Shown piece by piece: positions 24,384-36,425 of a stretch of 64,000 bases of DNA (position 1 is the first letter of the stretch; each line of letters starts with the position of its first letter). A program made the position numbers and the translations under genes. The notes under the pieces are model-generated. The model saw only the letters and a program-made list of their open reading frames with translations, was not told where the DNA came from and did not search any database. The DNA is from Marsupella aquatica (Eukaryota; Marchantiophyta). The stretch is from assembly GCA_973895155.1 (NCBI GenBank), contig OZ316895.1:10106001-10170000 (forward strand), read 5' to 3'.

Positions 24384-26409
24384 AATGATCACAGTGGGCA
24401 GAATGTGAGAGATAGTAGAACATTGTCATCGATCACCTTTGACGCGTACTGTTTCTCCCGCTTAGATGGATAGACTGTGAATAGGACAGGATTTTTGCAT
24501 GTGTTCACCATCGTCATAGCGCCCGAACATGTTTGAAACTCGGCTTGAAAATTGGATAGAATGACGTAAGGCGCATGTTGGATAATCAGGTGACAAGCCT
24601 GCCCTGCGTTCTTCATTTAAACAAGGTAGAAGATGATGGTCAATTAGACAGGAAGACTTTATACTCCTGGAGGCGGGTAGTACTCGCAATTGTTTTCAAG
24701 TGCTTGGGAATTTGCTTCCAGCCCAAGCTCTGTCTTGCTGCCATGTTGCAAGTAAGTAATGAATTTGGATGGAAGATTTCGTTTCGCGATGGAATTTTAT
24801 GGTCAATTGCAAAGAGTGTTCATGAATCGAATCCCCTTGCTCCTAGCTGCAAAGTGCCCGACAAGTACGCTCAGGAAGTCTCTCTGATGCATTTGAAGCA
24901 ATACCGAAGAATTTAAGCGAAGTGGTGAATATATTGATGGATTCCATGTGACGGAAGGATTGCAAATTGTCTTTCATTGGATTGAGAGGGATGTGGTGAA
25001 GGGGTTCAGTACAGTACCTGTCATGAGAACGCCAGTCCCGCATTGTCTTGTGTAGCAACTAGTTAGCAACTAGTTGTGCGCGGGACTGACGGCGACTGTT
25101 TCGGAATTCCGACTACGCTGTAAGATGAAATGCAGTACAGGATTATAGCCCAGAGCACCCCGTGCAACCGCAATCCACAGTACTACAGCGATGTTGACCC
25201 CGGTTCTCGCGGAGAAGAGTTGCGTATTTCAACCACTGTAGAGTTGGAGCAGCTCCGGAATTTTGACACTTTCAGTGTTTTCGTGAATGAAGGATGCAAG
25301 CGTCGAGTTCTCTATGCATTACGTCTTAGGCAGGGTGAGGGACCCTCGAAACTTTAGCTCAACACTGCGCTGGATACACGACCATGCTGTTCTGCAATGT
25401 CATTGCGTCGGAGCTGCAAAAGCTTTCTTGTTTGGTCTGGTGTGGTTAATCTGATTTCATTTTTCATTCCACACCTTCATTCTTGATGACTATTCCGGAC
25501 TCGAAGGAGCAGGCTATGAGAAATGCGGAAAAAGGCCCCTAAATTTTCACAAATTTCATTCACAGGCTCCAAAGTTGGGAAGTCCTGAAATTGAGCTGAC
25601 AATTACGATTGGAAAATGTTGTAGGCAAATCTTGTATGGAACAATATTGTCTGCTGGTGCAGTGGCATCTTTGAAAATCAATAAAATATCAGGTACCTGT
25701 CGTGTGGATGGGCTTCTCACGCCGTGCAATAGGTGATCAGATGCTCAATGCACAGGAGCCATTTGGCGCTTCAAAGATGCTGTGTTGACAGGAATTTCTT
25801 CGTACAGTACCACCGACTGCTGCAGGACACGATTTTCCAGTACAATCAGAGGCATCCGGATTCCAGAAGGGTTGGTGTCCTGCATATCACCCCCTACTAG
25901 CACCACGGCCAAGCTAGGCAAACCGTTTGGGAGCCCGTACTCTTTCGACTCCCTGGATCGATCAATGTCAATCGCTCTCCATCCATTGATCGCTGCAGCT
26001 CTGCGCAGCAAATCGCTGGAATGTTGAATTCCAGACTCTGACATTCTGCATCCGGTATCACAACTTACAACCGATGACGAATAGTCGATCATTGCATGCG
26101 GGGGCAGGGCAATGACAGGATTGACAGGAGCTCAAGAAGGTGCCTCGAATCACCCCGTTGGAGTGCGATCTCAGCAGAGCTTTGTTCGACCAGCTATGGT
26201 GATTTGCAAGGGCTGACGTCGGACACGATGTTGCAGCGCAAGGGAGTGTAACAGCATAGAAAGCTGATCCGAGTTGTGACACTCCCCCAACTAATTATAT
26301 GATATGCTAGACTAGATTGTGGGTTATTCTATAAATTCTCATAACACAACCTCCCGAGCCAAGTGAGGCTCTAGCCAGACAAAACTAAAGGTTGGCACGA
26401 TTAAAAAAT
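24384..26409. other. Intergenic, no gene recognised
   Basis: Downstream of the protease. Frames of up to 115 aa exist on both strands but lack motifs or a splice-linked continuation. Confidence 0.45.
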
Positions 26410-27000
26410 GCTAAATTTTAGGCCCCATTTACAAAATAGTTTGGAGTATGAAACCTTGAATAAATCAGGCCGTGACCAAAGAGGTTTTGGCCACAAAAGC
26501 TTGCTTTAACTGTTGCAAATGCCTCTCTTTAGTATTGTACACTGTAATTTTCAGAATCATATGTGGAGAAATGATATGCAGAGAAAAAAGATTTGGAGGC
26601 ATTTTTGGGCCCCCACCACAAAGCCGAACTTAAAGTTCAGCCAATAAATAAGTACTTATTCAAATTTTGGGCCCCACTACCAAAATGGTTTGAGGTACTT
26701 GAGAACCTAAAACAAACAAAAGAACCTTTTCCAGTTTGCGGCCCCACGAACAAAATGGTTTGAATGATTTGGGGTACTTGGGAAACCTAAAACAAAAAAA
26801 ACAACGTTTTAGAGTTTTGGGCCCCACTGAACAAAGTTTGCGAAAACCTAGAATAATAAAAAAAACTCGTTAAAATTGTGGGGGCCTATTACAAAATAGT
26901 TCGGTACTTGTAAAACCTAGAATAAGTACTAAAATTGTGGGCCCCACTAACAAAATCGTTTGGGGTCCATGTGAAACGGAGAATTAGCCACTAACTTTTG
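26410..27000. repeat. Degenerate tandem repeat (about 60-80 bp unit)
   Basis: GGGCCCCACTAACAAAATGG followed by TTTGGGGTACTTG and AACCTAAAAC recurs at about 26418, 26672, 26739, 26820, 26879 and 26939 with much divergence. No coding potential. Confidence 0.6.
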
Positions 27001-27419
27001 GATTTAAAAATAATGGATACCCTGCAAAGTCAATGTTCACAAAATGTTCAGAAGATTCTTGAATTGGCCAACTACTCCCATCATACCAAGCCAGACCTGA
27101 CATAGAGCCATCCAGGGCAGAAGATACCATACCCTCAGTTGTAGAAATGGCCCCAAATGAGGATGTTCATATTTGTCAAATTAATTACAACTTTGTGGAT
27201 GAGTTGCCACTCTCAGGCTTCAATTATAAGGGCAAACAAGTCAATAGTGATGGCAGGGGAAGTGAGAGTCTTTGAGTTTTCTCTCAACTCAGACACAAAA
27301 TTGCTCGCTTCAAAGTAATGAATTTAAGAAGTGGCAATGTTGAGCAAAGATGATATTCACAATGACAAGCCCATAACCAACTAATAAACAAGTAGTCGAC
27401 ATAGATGGATACGTGATTC

Positions 27420-27905
27420 ATCTCAGTTCACACAATACTTTTATTCCACTCTATGCACATTGGTCATACCAAGTCTCCGCAGTACAAGTTTTCTCTAATT
27501 TTCAACTAGCTCTATAACAATGAGCATGAGTTCCTCTTATCCAGACATACACTCTTGGGGGCCTCACTCCAAGGGACCGAGGTCCCATATCACGTGCAAA
27601 GTTTTCATGTAATAAACACACTAAAAATTTAAGAAAAAAGTATTTTTTTACTATTTTTAACCCCTAACTTTATGGAATATTCTAGTAATATTTGCACATT
27701 TGGTATTAAAAAACCCCTATAGTTTTTATTATTCTCAAAATTTAATTAAAACACCCTTATATTTCTTCACCAAATTTTTGTAAGTTGTTTGCGTAATTGA
27801 ATTAAAAAAAAAAACCTAACTTCTTCACGCACTATGGGCCGAAAAAAAGAAGTGAGAACCCTGGGCAGACACTGCTTGGGGATATAGTGTGTAACTAACC
27901 AAGTC
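27420..27905 (-). repeat. Dispersed repeat, copy B (inverted relative to 5580-5860)
   Basis: 27545-27845 is the reverse-orientation relative of 5580-5860. The adjoining 27420-27545 resembles 7420-7550 in direct orientation. Mosaic of old retroelement ends; no protein domain. Confidence 0.55.
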
Positions 27906-30900
27906 CGCAACTAACCAATGCGGGCTTGGTTAGTTGTGGAAGGTAACTAACCAAGTCCGCAACTAAGGTTAGCCCGAACTATGGTTATGCTTGTAACTAT
28001 AAACCTAATAGTAAAAGACTAGTAGGCAAAGCACAGAAAATCAAAACAACTAGGAATGGAGGAAAGAAAATTGAAACTGAAAGAAGGATATGGTGATATA
28101 TACAAGATACGCACCCACAACAGTTTGTTATGGTTATTTTATAATGTAAATACTGATATATTCAATGTATGAAGATTGTTATTCCTGTAATAAAATGTAA
28201 CATATTTCTAATCAAATTTTTTTTTTGTTGAAAAATCTCAAAATGTAACTAATACTGTTACATTGTGTTTTTACCACTCACCTCGCCACTCCCAAACTTT
28301 GTTGTTTTTGGTGTATTGTTCAGTATGTTTTGTTGTATGCACTGTGCTTGGCTAGAGTGGCCCACATTTGGGTTGGTAATTTCCAGCCCCTTTGTTGTGG
28401 GAAGGCCATTCCCCCTGCCAGCCATTGCACTGTCATTCCATTGCCTTAGGTTGCTCGTTAACTGTAAGGTCATTATAGAAATCACTAAAGTCTGCAATTC
28501 CTACCTGATCTGGTCTTCCTGAAATCAAACCAAGTTTGAAACAAGAGTTCAAGAGAGGATTGTACTGGACGATGGGTTCTTGGAGGAAGAAGAAAGAGTA
28601 CATTCAACAATGATTAGGGTAGTGTTTGGAAGCCAGACATACTTGCAAGCACATCCGCATTGGTGCCGTGCATGATGGCCGTGTCAGGGATAATAACAGA
28701 TTTGAGTCATAGAGAACAAAAAAGGGATCACACCAGTGCCTTGCGCTCCTAAAATGATTTGACGGTCTTGGACCTGAACAGCCAGCACTGGCAAGTCCTG
28801 CCTCTCCACTCCCCAAGGCATTACCTCCAGTTGAGCCCCCAAATGATGTGGGTAGCAAAAGAGCACAAAAATTGATCAAAACTGATGTGAATGCTTTGAG
28901 TGTTAATCTATCTGGTATGAGCCTACAAAACTTGAAGTGCAAGCTCGTACTATTTCAGTTGCAACTCACATTCTTTACATTTTTCTTGACCAGTTCGAGA
29001 TATTTTGTCTAAGAGTGTTGCAAACCCATCAGTTTTCAGTCATCGGTATCAGCTGCTCCCATCGGTATCGTTTTCGTGTGGGTGATTCATACTCAGCGAG
29101 GTCACCGGGATGAGTCAGCAAGGTCAGTCGAGTGCGATGGCCACCCGCAGAATTGATGTTCAAATTCTACAAGATTCTTGAGGTTCACCGAATTAACAAT
29201 CTCTAGGTTTTTAAATATTAGTCTTTAAGTACATTGTCACTAAATATGTTTGAATTTACAATTTTCTCATTATTTTTATTCTATTTAGGAATATGATGAT
29301 GCGATTGTAGTATATTGTTCTCTTGGTTACCTTAGTGAATTAGTCATCCATATATCAAAATCATGACATAGTGTAAATTAAAAAAATATATCCAATGTTT
29401 TCAATCAGAACATCGTTAGTGTAAGAGCACTTAAAACTTGTTTAATATATTGGTCCTGTGCTGCTAGTGTTTGTATGGACAAAAGATTGATTGATCGGTA
29501 TCTCATGTTTTTATTGTCTTTTCATCGTGAGAGTGCTCTATCGTGGGGAGCATGGGTAGACCACGGTACAATGAATCCTCGACTGTAGTATGGGTATAGC
29601 GATAAGGTAGCCCACTGTTGAATTAGCAACCAGACTACCAGAACATGACCTGCACACGAAATTGAACACCGGTGATGTGGGGTTCTCACGGTACAACAGG
29701 GAAATTTCCACTCTGCCAGGTACAGTACTTCAGAAATGCCACCACATTGTGAGAGAATCGACGGATAAACTCGTACTCTTACTTTGGGGGAGAGGAAGCT
29801 TTGACCGTCGATTCCTTAGTTCATAAATGATGCGAGCAGACTTTAATGTGAAGTTTATGAACACAATAATGGCTTCGAGCTTGATCCAGAGCAGGAGAGC
29901 GATTAACGAAGGCACCCAGAAGAGGTGGTGGCAAGTGTGGCATGCTGTGGGTGGAAAATGGTCGCTGAGAGCTTAAAAGCAATGCAATCAATAAAGCTGC
30001 ACGCGCTGGAGATGGGCAGTTGATTTGTCTGCTGCACCTTAAACTCTCAGCCACTGTGCCGTAACATAAGCCAGCTAGCAGATGGAGGTGAGTACGGTTC
30101 TACTTCTCGCGAGTCTCACCGAAACTACACATGTACTGCTGTATCCATGCACATACTATGGAGAAGATACTTTAGATACTACCCAGCCCCTCCTTTGATA
30201 GTGTTCCGACAAGTCTGTTGTCGACTGTCCTCGGTTGCCTTGCCACTATAGTCATACAGAGAGGTCCCAATTAACACATCCTCGTTTTTTTTCCCTTTCA
30301 TGAAAGGCTGTAACCAATACTGAATTCCATTCAATGAATTGAAGGAGCTAAGCATACAGTGGTTATTGTCCAGAACCCCTTGAGACTCTCCTACAGTAGT
30401 TAGAGTATTGCAGCTACACTATCACGGCCACAAGGTTCAACTGTTCAAGAGTTGTGCACGTCATCCCGCCACGGGAAACGAATTATTAAGGGTAACAGTA
30501 GTAGTAAGTTTGCATTAGTTGTAGCTTTGACAGGGGAAGTTTGGTGTCCGTGTTCCCTCCTTGTTTAATGTTCGTAATGAGTTCAACGACCCACCTGTTG
30601 AATTTAAGAATTTGAAGGTCGTGTTTAATGATCGTTGGCTACGTAGCTCGACGCAATGCCAGGTCATGGAAGATGTTGAGCTTTTACATCTATGGTTTCT
30701 GTGTTGAATGTTGTGTCAAACATTTTCCGCCCAATGAGAGAGACACAATGCAAAAGATGCATGTGAGCAAGACGCGAGCACAAGCTGGAATGGTTTGGTG
30801 AAGTATTTCTGACCTGCTGCTCTTCTGATGCGGTGATGCCGGTCAATTTTGGGGCACAGTGAGAGGTTCTACACAGTTCCCCAGCACCGGTATGGAATTG

Positions 30901-32090
30901 TTCATGAGATGATGAGATTGGCGTATGAGCGGAAGTCGTACTTTTGTTCCTAGTTCTTAATGATAGGGATCTCCTCAGTGGGCAGTTCATTACCCAAATC
31001 AGCAGAGAGCTGAAAGCCCCGAAATTGAAGAGTACGGCACATGTTGCGCAGACTCGATCGGGTGGACGGATTGGATTGGAAGAGGAGGACACATTCCCCT
31101 CGATCCAATATATTATTCCTGCAAACAAGCCCTCCAAGTGTTCGATTTCCTCCGCCATACGGTTTGAGAATCCCTTCCGAAAGAGTACAATTGGTTGTGT
31201 ATTGCTCTCGAAAGCCGTCAACGTAGAAGAGAATCATTGTCAGTCAGAACGTAACCTGAGAATACCAATGATTCGAGTACGGTGACGAAGCAATTTATAG
31301 TACCTCGAGCACGAGATGCACATTCTCTCGTTCTGTAAATTAACCGCACCCGGGGCAGTGGTCTGACGAGGTGCACAAGACTGCCAAAAAACCATTTTAT
31401 AAGTGCAGCTATTGAATGACCAACTTACTCTTGCAGCACTAAGGAAACAGATGGGAGAGTTGCCACATTCCAGCCCGCCATTTCGAGCATTGGATGGCTC
31501 GATCGTCCCTACTGTATACAGTTATTCATCATTTGTCATTTTTTTTCTCAGAGAAGATTACTCCCATCCATCCTGAGAACACTCCTTGATCCTGGGCAGT
31601 CAGTCCCTGTGGCCCTTCATTCATTCGAGCTCCAGTATCACATAAATTCGACCGTATTTCAGTTAGTTCTGATGAGCAGGCTCCGCAGCTTTCCATGGTG
31701 CAACTTACTGCTCTCGAGCATCTCCCACGAGGTTGAGCGCCCTCTTGGGGTACACCTCTTCCGGTGCCGTATCCCTGGCTTGCTCTGACAGCGATCAATT
31801 TGAAGGACTTCCACCCGGAGCTCCGTTACTGTTTCGACGATGTGCTAATTGGTAACATTAGAATGCATGAAACAGCGCTAGCTCATAAATTTCAATGGGC
31901 ATCATAAACTGTTGACTTGCGCGGAAGTCTATCCAGTCAGGCAAAGAGAGGGCACGGCTGTGGCTACCATGATAAAAATACGTATTTCATCGCAGCTTGA
32001 TCGTGTATGATTGCCTGGAATTCTCGTGTTCCTGCCAGGATTATGCTTACTATATTACTCACATTCTTCTCGCTGATGTGTTTGTCCAGT
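27906..32090. other. Intergenic, no gene recognised
   Basis: Includes A/T-rich segments (28140-28250, 29180-29400) and many short frames, the longest 185 aa on the minus strand at 30664-31221. None shows a domain or is supported by splice sites, so I annotate no gene. Confidence 0.45.
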
Positions 32091-32152
32091 GTCATCCAAA
32101 CAGCTTTTCCGTCATCCAAACAGCTTTTCCGTCATCCAAACAGCTTTTCCGT
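32091..32152. repeat. 20-bp tandem repeat, three copies
   Basis: GTCATCCAAACAGCTTTTCC occurs three times head to tail. Confidence 0.95.
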
Positions 32153-32604
32153 GGTGCGCAGGAGATTCGTTTCAGATGAACATATTGGTATCTGATTTTG
32201 GTTTGGTTTGCTTTGAAGTTTGTGGTCGTTAGGATCTCATCTCCCTTCGACACTTGGGGCACCCACCTCCGTGCCTCCGGGAAAATATTAAACAAGGAAG
32301 TGATGACTGAAGAATGCAAAATGACATACAGTCTTGGGGCGCTTTTTGATATCTACTTATACTACAGTGCATTATCATTCTACACGGTAAACTCTATCAA
32401 TGTTTCCGCTCAAGCGACTTTTGATTGCCCATGTGGTCGCAAGCCGAGAAAACTGTTGCCAGATCATTAGGCTACTGTGCTTTGCAACGAAATTTGACGC
32501 CTGCACTAATTCTGCACTAGTTCCAGACTGCCGGGCCACAAGGAAATAAAGGGTGCAGGGTGCAAGGTGCAGGGTTGAAGAGTTGAGCTAAGGTAACAAA
32601 CCCA

Positions 32605-32940
32605 CAGATTTGAGTGGTCAACATGACGATGAGAATGATTTGAAAGGGGATCTCCAATTCTCATCACCGTGTGTAGCAATTTCATTCAAATTGTTTACAG
32701 CTACACCTCACAGATTTGAGTAGTGAACATGAAGATAAGAAATCAATGATTCGAAGGAGGATCTCCAAACCTGATCACTTGCATAGCAATCTTATTGAAA
32801 AATTTCAACAGCTATACCTCACAGATTTGTGAGGTGAACATGAAGGTGAGAATGACTCAAAAGAGGATGTCCAAATCTCATTACTCTGCATAGCAATTTG
32901 ATTAAAAAAAAACTAACAGCTACACCTCACAGATGTGCGT
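32605..32940. repeat. About 110-bp tandem repeat, three copies
   Basis: Units begin CAGATTTGAGTGGTCAACAT at 32605, 32711 and 32822 and end CAGCTACACCTCA; a fourth start is visible at 32930. Spacing is 106, 111 and 108 bp. Confidence 0.9.
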
Positions 32941-32974
32941 AGATCTAGCTTGTGCCTGTCTCTGCCGAGAACAT

Positions 32975-33105
32975 ATCAAATGCGAAATTAAAGGTAAATT
33001 ACCTCTCCTGTTAGATCCAGGTACATTTAATTTCGCATTTGATTTAACAGGAGAGGTAATTTACTTAATGCGAAATCAAAAGTAAGTTACCTCTCCTGTT
33101 AGATC
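32975..33105. repeat. Nested inverted repeat / fold-back element
   Basis: ATCAAATGCGAAATTAAA (32975-32992) is inverted at 33026-33043, and AAATTACCTCTCCTGTTA (32996-33013) is inverted at 33045-33062. A third, direct copy of the first block runs from about 33067 to 33105. The result is a strong hairpin about 0.7 kb from the left end of the giant element. Confidence 0.85.
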
Positions 33106-33810
33106 ATCTTCTGCTTATATCACACACGCTACCCATAATGTAGAGCTAGCTCTCAAACATCAAAACTCTTTTTTGCTTGCACTTTGCAACTCTCATAGCG
33201 TGTCCAGTTTCTAATCTTCAATGAATTATTCTGGGATACAACTCACTTAGCGTGCAGTACGTGAGTTAGGGAGGCTGAAGCCCTCTCCCATTCCTCTTGA
33301 TAAAAATTGAAGCCTGCCCAAACTTCAGCTGCCTCTACCGTGCAAAACTTTGCCCTCCCAGGTCCTCTCATTTCTACTTTTTGTACCATAATCTCATTGG
33401 ATGCCGGGTTTGAATCTCTTGTGCCTCCTTCCTAGTTGGATAGAACAAGTTCCCTTTCTTTCCCTTGCTGTCTTTCTTCATCCTGAGATTTGGACTGTCA
33501 TGGAGGACCAAAATGTTGGAGACCTAATATCATTATGGGGCCATGGTTACACCAGATGATGTATAATGATTCCCCAAGGGAGCTTGTCCAACGACACTCA
33601 TACTAGTAAGATGAATGCCTTGTTGAGTAGTATAGACATTTTTTATTTTCATCTCTCATGGAGGGCAAGGAAGGTTGTCTCGCATTTCAGATTCAGTAAT
33701 GGAAGCCATGCTTGTCACAATTGGATCACCTTTGAGCTGTGTTACCTTCATTTCATGAGTTTTTGTGTCTAGACCCTGTTTGTGTTCAAGTTGACCTGGG
33801 TAAGCATATA

Positions 33811-33895
33811 ACACAGTGACGGACCAAACGAGAAGTATGACCACCAAACGAGAAGTGTGTTTTCGATTTCGCAAAAACGGCGAAAAATCACTAAA
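33811..33895 (+). repeat. Left terminal inverted repeat
   Basis: Starts ACACAGTGACGGACCAAACG. CCAAACGAGAAGT occurs twice (33824 and about 33844), then CGGCGAAAAATC near 33878. Partner of 51250-51329. Confidence 0.85.
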
Positions 33896-34154
33896 ATTAA
33901 GATCAAAAATGTTATTTTGAGGATGAATCCAAAATCGCATCCAACATCAGATTTCAAATCGAGATACTGTCGACACAAAAACAAAGAATTGTCACAATCC
34001 AGAATTCCGATACACTTCATCTAAAAAAAGTGCAAATTCCAAAACCTAGAAAAACAATGCTTTTCATGTGATCCTTCTAAAAGCTAAATCCGAGCGTCAA
34101 ACAAAACGAATAAAACACAAGATTTCATTTTCGCCATCAAAATGGCAAACTGAA

Positions 34155-35822
34155 AATGAGATACGGCGTATCCCATTTCGGATTCAACCGTTGAACGTGG
34201 ACGAAAATCACACCAAATCATTCTCTTGACGCTTCCATTTAACCTCGGGTTAAAAATATTTGAATTTTTAACTGCGGTAAAACCAAAAACTGCGAAAAAC
34301 TGACCGCGGACTACAGTCGACCCACACAGTTAGTTAAGTTAACCCGACGACATGTCCGGAAAATTTTTAGCCCATAACGCATGATGAATACGAGATGGGA
34401 TCCAAGTATCCACTATCGTATTCAACCTCAATGTTTTCCACCTGCAACTTTGCATCAGGAGATCTTTTGACATGAATACCAACTGAGATCCATGGATCCC
34501 ATTTTTTTCGCAAGTCCAAAAACTCATCGGGAAAACAGGAGGATGAATACCATATGGGATCCATGGATCCCATCTAGTATTCAACCTCTACATTTTGAAG
34601 TTTTTGCATTGCATACATTGATATTCCAGTTTGAAGACCAACTGGGATCCACAGCGACTTCCTCAAAAATCTACAATTTAAATTTCAGCATTCTTTGAAA
34701 AGACAAACTCTCACGTGAAAAAACCCTCGTACGGACCAATCAGGGAATGCCACGTGTCCAATGCCCCCAAAAACTATAAAAGGAAGAGCTCGCATCTGTT
34801 TTTCATCTTCATTTCTCGCAATTACTTTGAGGTTCGTTCAGTATTGAGTAGTTGTTTTCATAGAATACTGTAATCTGAATTTTCTCTGTTGGATAGGAAT
34901 ACGTACTCCTATACAACCCTTGTTTGATTCTCTATGGCGTCTTCAAGTGATGAGTCAATTTACAGTTCAGATGCATCTTCGCCAGATGTTGTTTGAAAAT
35001 TTATTCCATCTCGTTTGATGAATGAATTACCAGCCTCACAGAGAGTAGTGCCAGAGATTTCATTTTCCTCAGAATCTGAGAAATCAGAGTCTGATTCAGA
35101 GTCTTGTAGGAGTGTTGTGGGTGCTCCAATTTTATACTATGTCTCTCCAAGTAAACCTCTTAAACGACGTCTACTTGTAAAGAAGCCTAATGTAGTTCCT
35201 ATGACAGAGACACTTGGTTCACCGCGAACCCCGACAGATCTTCAAAGACGAAGGCCTCGTTTTTTAATGCCAAGACAACTTTACCATGTAGGCCCGCCTG
35301 AAGATCTCCGTTGGTTTTTCCAATGTCTCTTTCTCCGGGAGTGAAGATAGCTGTGTCCAGTGTTCAATCATAGTTTGAGCAAATGAGGAGTCCAAATGTG
35401 CCGGAATTGCAGGGAGGGGCAGCCTCGGAGCCAAATTTGGTGGGTCGAATACCAAGTGGGATCCGTGGATCCCACTTGACCGTATTCCCTACTTGAATGT
35501 TGAGAAATGGTGAACGCAAATTGCCTATTTTGTCTCCTTCAGTACCAAATTCCTTGAGTCAAATACAAAGTGGGGTCCATGGATCCCACTTAGTATTCCC
35601 TTGTGGTATTTTGCAGAATCCTGTGCCCGAGTCACCGGTCTTGCGGACTTCCAACCCGAGTTCCAATGGTGGAATGCGAAATGGGATACGCGGATCCCAG
35701 TTCGTATTGCGCAACGGAAAATTACCAAGTCATGACGCAGAACAGCAAGTGGGAAAGTTTTCACTTCGAAGTCCCGAAGGACGAATACGAGTTGGGATCC
35801 ATGGATCCCAATCGGTATTCCC
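34155..35822. repeat. Palindrome cluster 1 (GGATCC-core subfamily), 8 copies
   Basis: Imperfect 36-46-bp palindromes at about 34155, 34384, 34470, 34542, 35444, 35556, 35670 and 35780, plus a half site near 34640. The typical core is TGGGATCCATGGATCCCA flanked by GAATAC and GTATTC. The last three lie inside a plus-strand open frame. The first copy (34155) has the GGATAC/GTATCC-type core found further right. Confidence 0.9.
34751..34782 (+). promoter_or_regulatory. G-box plus TATA promoter for the plus-strand transposon gene
   Basis: CACGTG (34751-34756, in GCCACGTGTC) is followed by TATAAAAG (34775-34782). The first ATG of a long frame is at 34934, a sensible distance for a short leader starting near 34810. 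The G-box would allow regulation by plant bZIP or bHLH factors. Confidence 0.65.
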
Positions 35823-36393
35823 ATCAGTTATTTCACCGAGTGGTGAAACTAACAACAAGGGGCTTCGAAGCCCTTTGGCGAGGATGCAGTGTGAGGTTTT
35901 TGGATCTTCCATTGGACGGCAAGTGCAGAACGAAAGAGGGAAGAGATCTAGTGTCCAGAAAATTCCTCGGAGATTATTGCGAAGTGAGCTGCCGAAGAGA
36001 GGGCCCAAAAATTCAAAGGTACATGCTAAATTGAGACTTGTCCAAAGATTATTCAATGGTCAAGATGAGCCCTCAAGTCGAGAAGAATCACCTAGGCTGG
36101 GATTACAGTCTCAAAGACAAGTGGGCGGTACTCCGACTGAAGATGTGAATATCATTAGAAGATTTCAAACTAGAAATCTCCGAACACCTATTACATTTTC
36201 AGAAGACTCTGAAGAGAGATCAGAGGAGGCTGCAAATGACAGAGAGACTGTTGTAATCTCAAATGTTGTTGAAGAGATCCTGGGATGTGAGATTGTTCAT
36301 GAAACAGTTACAGAAAATGTGGAGAGTGGAAACAACTCTATAGAAGATCTTTTTGTTTTAAATTCTAATTCACTAGAAAATAGTGGGGGGTAA
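34934..36393 (+). pseudogene. Acidic/Ser-rich N-terminal region of the transposon plus-strand gene, broken
   Basis: Starts ATGGCGTCTTCAAGTGATGA (MASSSDESIYSSDASSPDVV), then a TGA at 34994-34996 interrupts the frame, which continues to 35343 (rich in S, E, R). After a frame change, 35497-36393 is open for 298 codons: basic at first, with repeated GIHGSQ/GVHGSH/GIRGSQ segments encoded by the palindromes, then acidic (RETVVISNVVEEILGCEIVH). A frameshift at the G run near 36389 separates it from the transposase frame. I recognise no domain. It may be the low-complexity N-terminus of the transposase or a separate protein. Confidence 0.5.
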
Positions 36394-36425
36394 GTTCTCC
36401 CGACACTATTCAGGATAGAGTAGAG

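Noticed and set aside
30664-31285. Overlapping frames of 185 and 113 aa
   Set aside because: No recognisable motif, frames open on both strands, no splice-linked extension.
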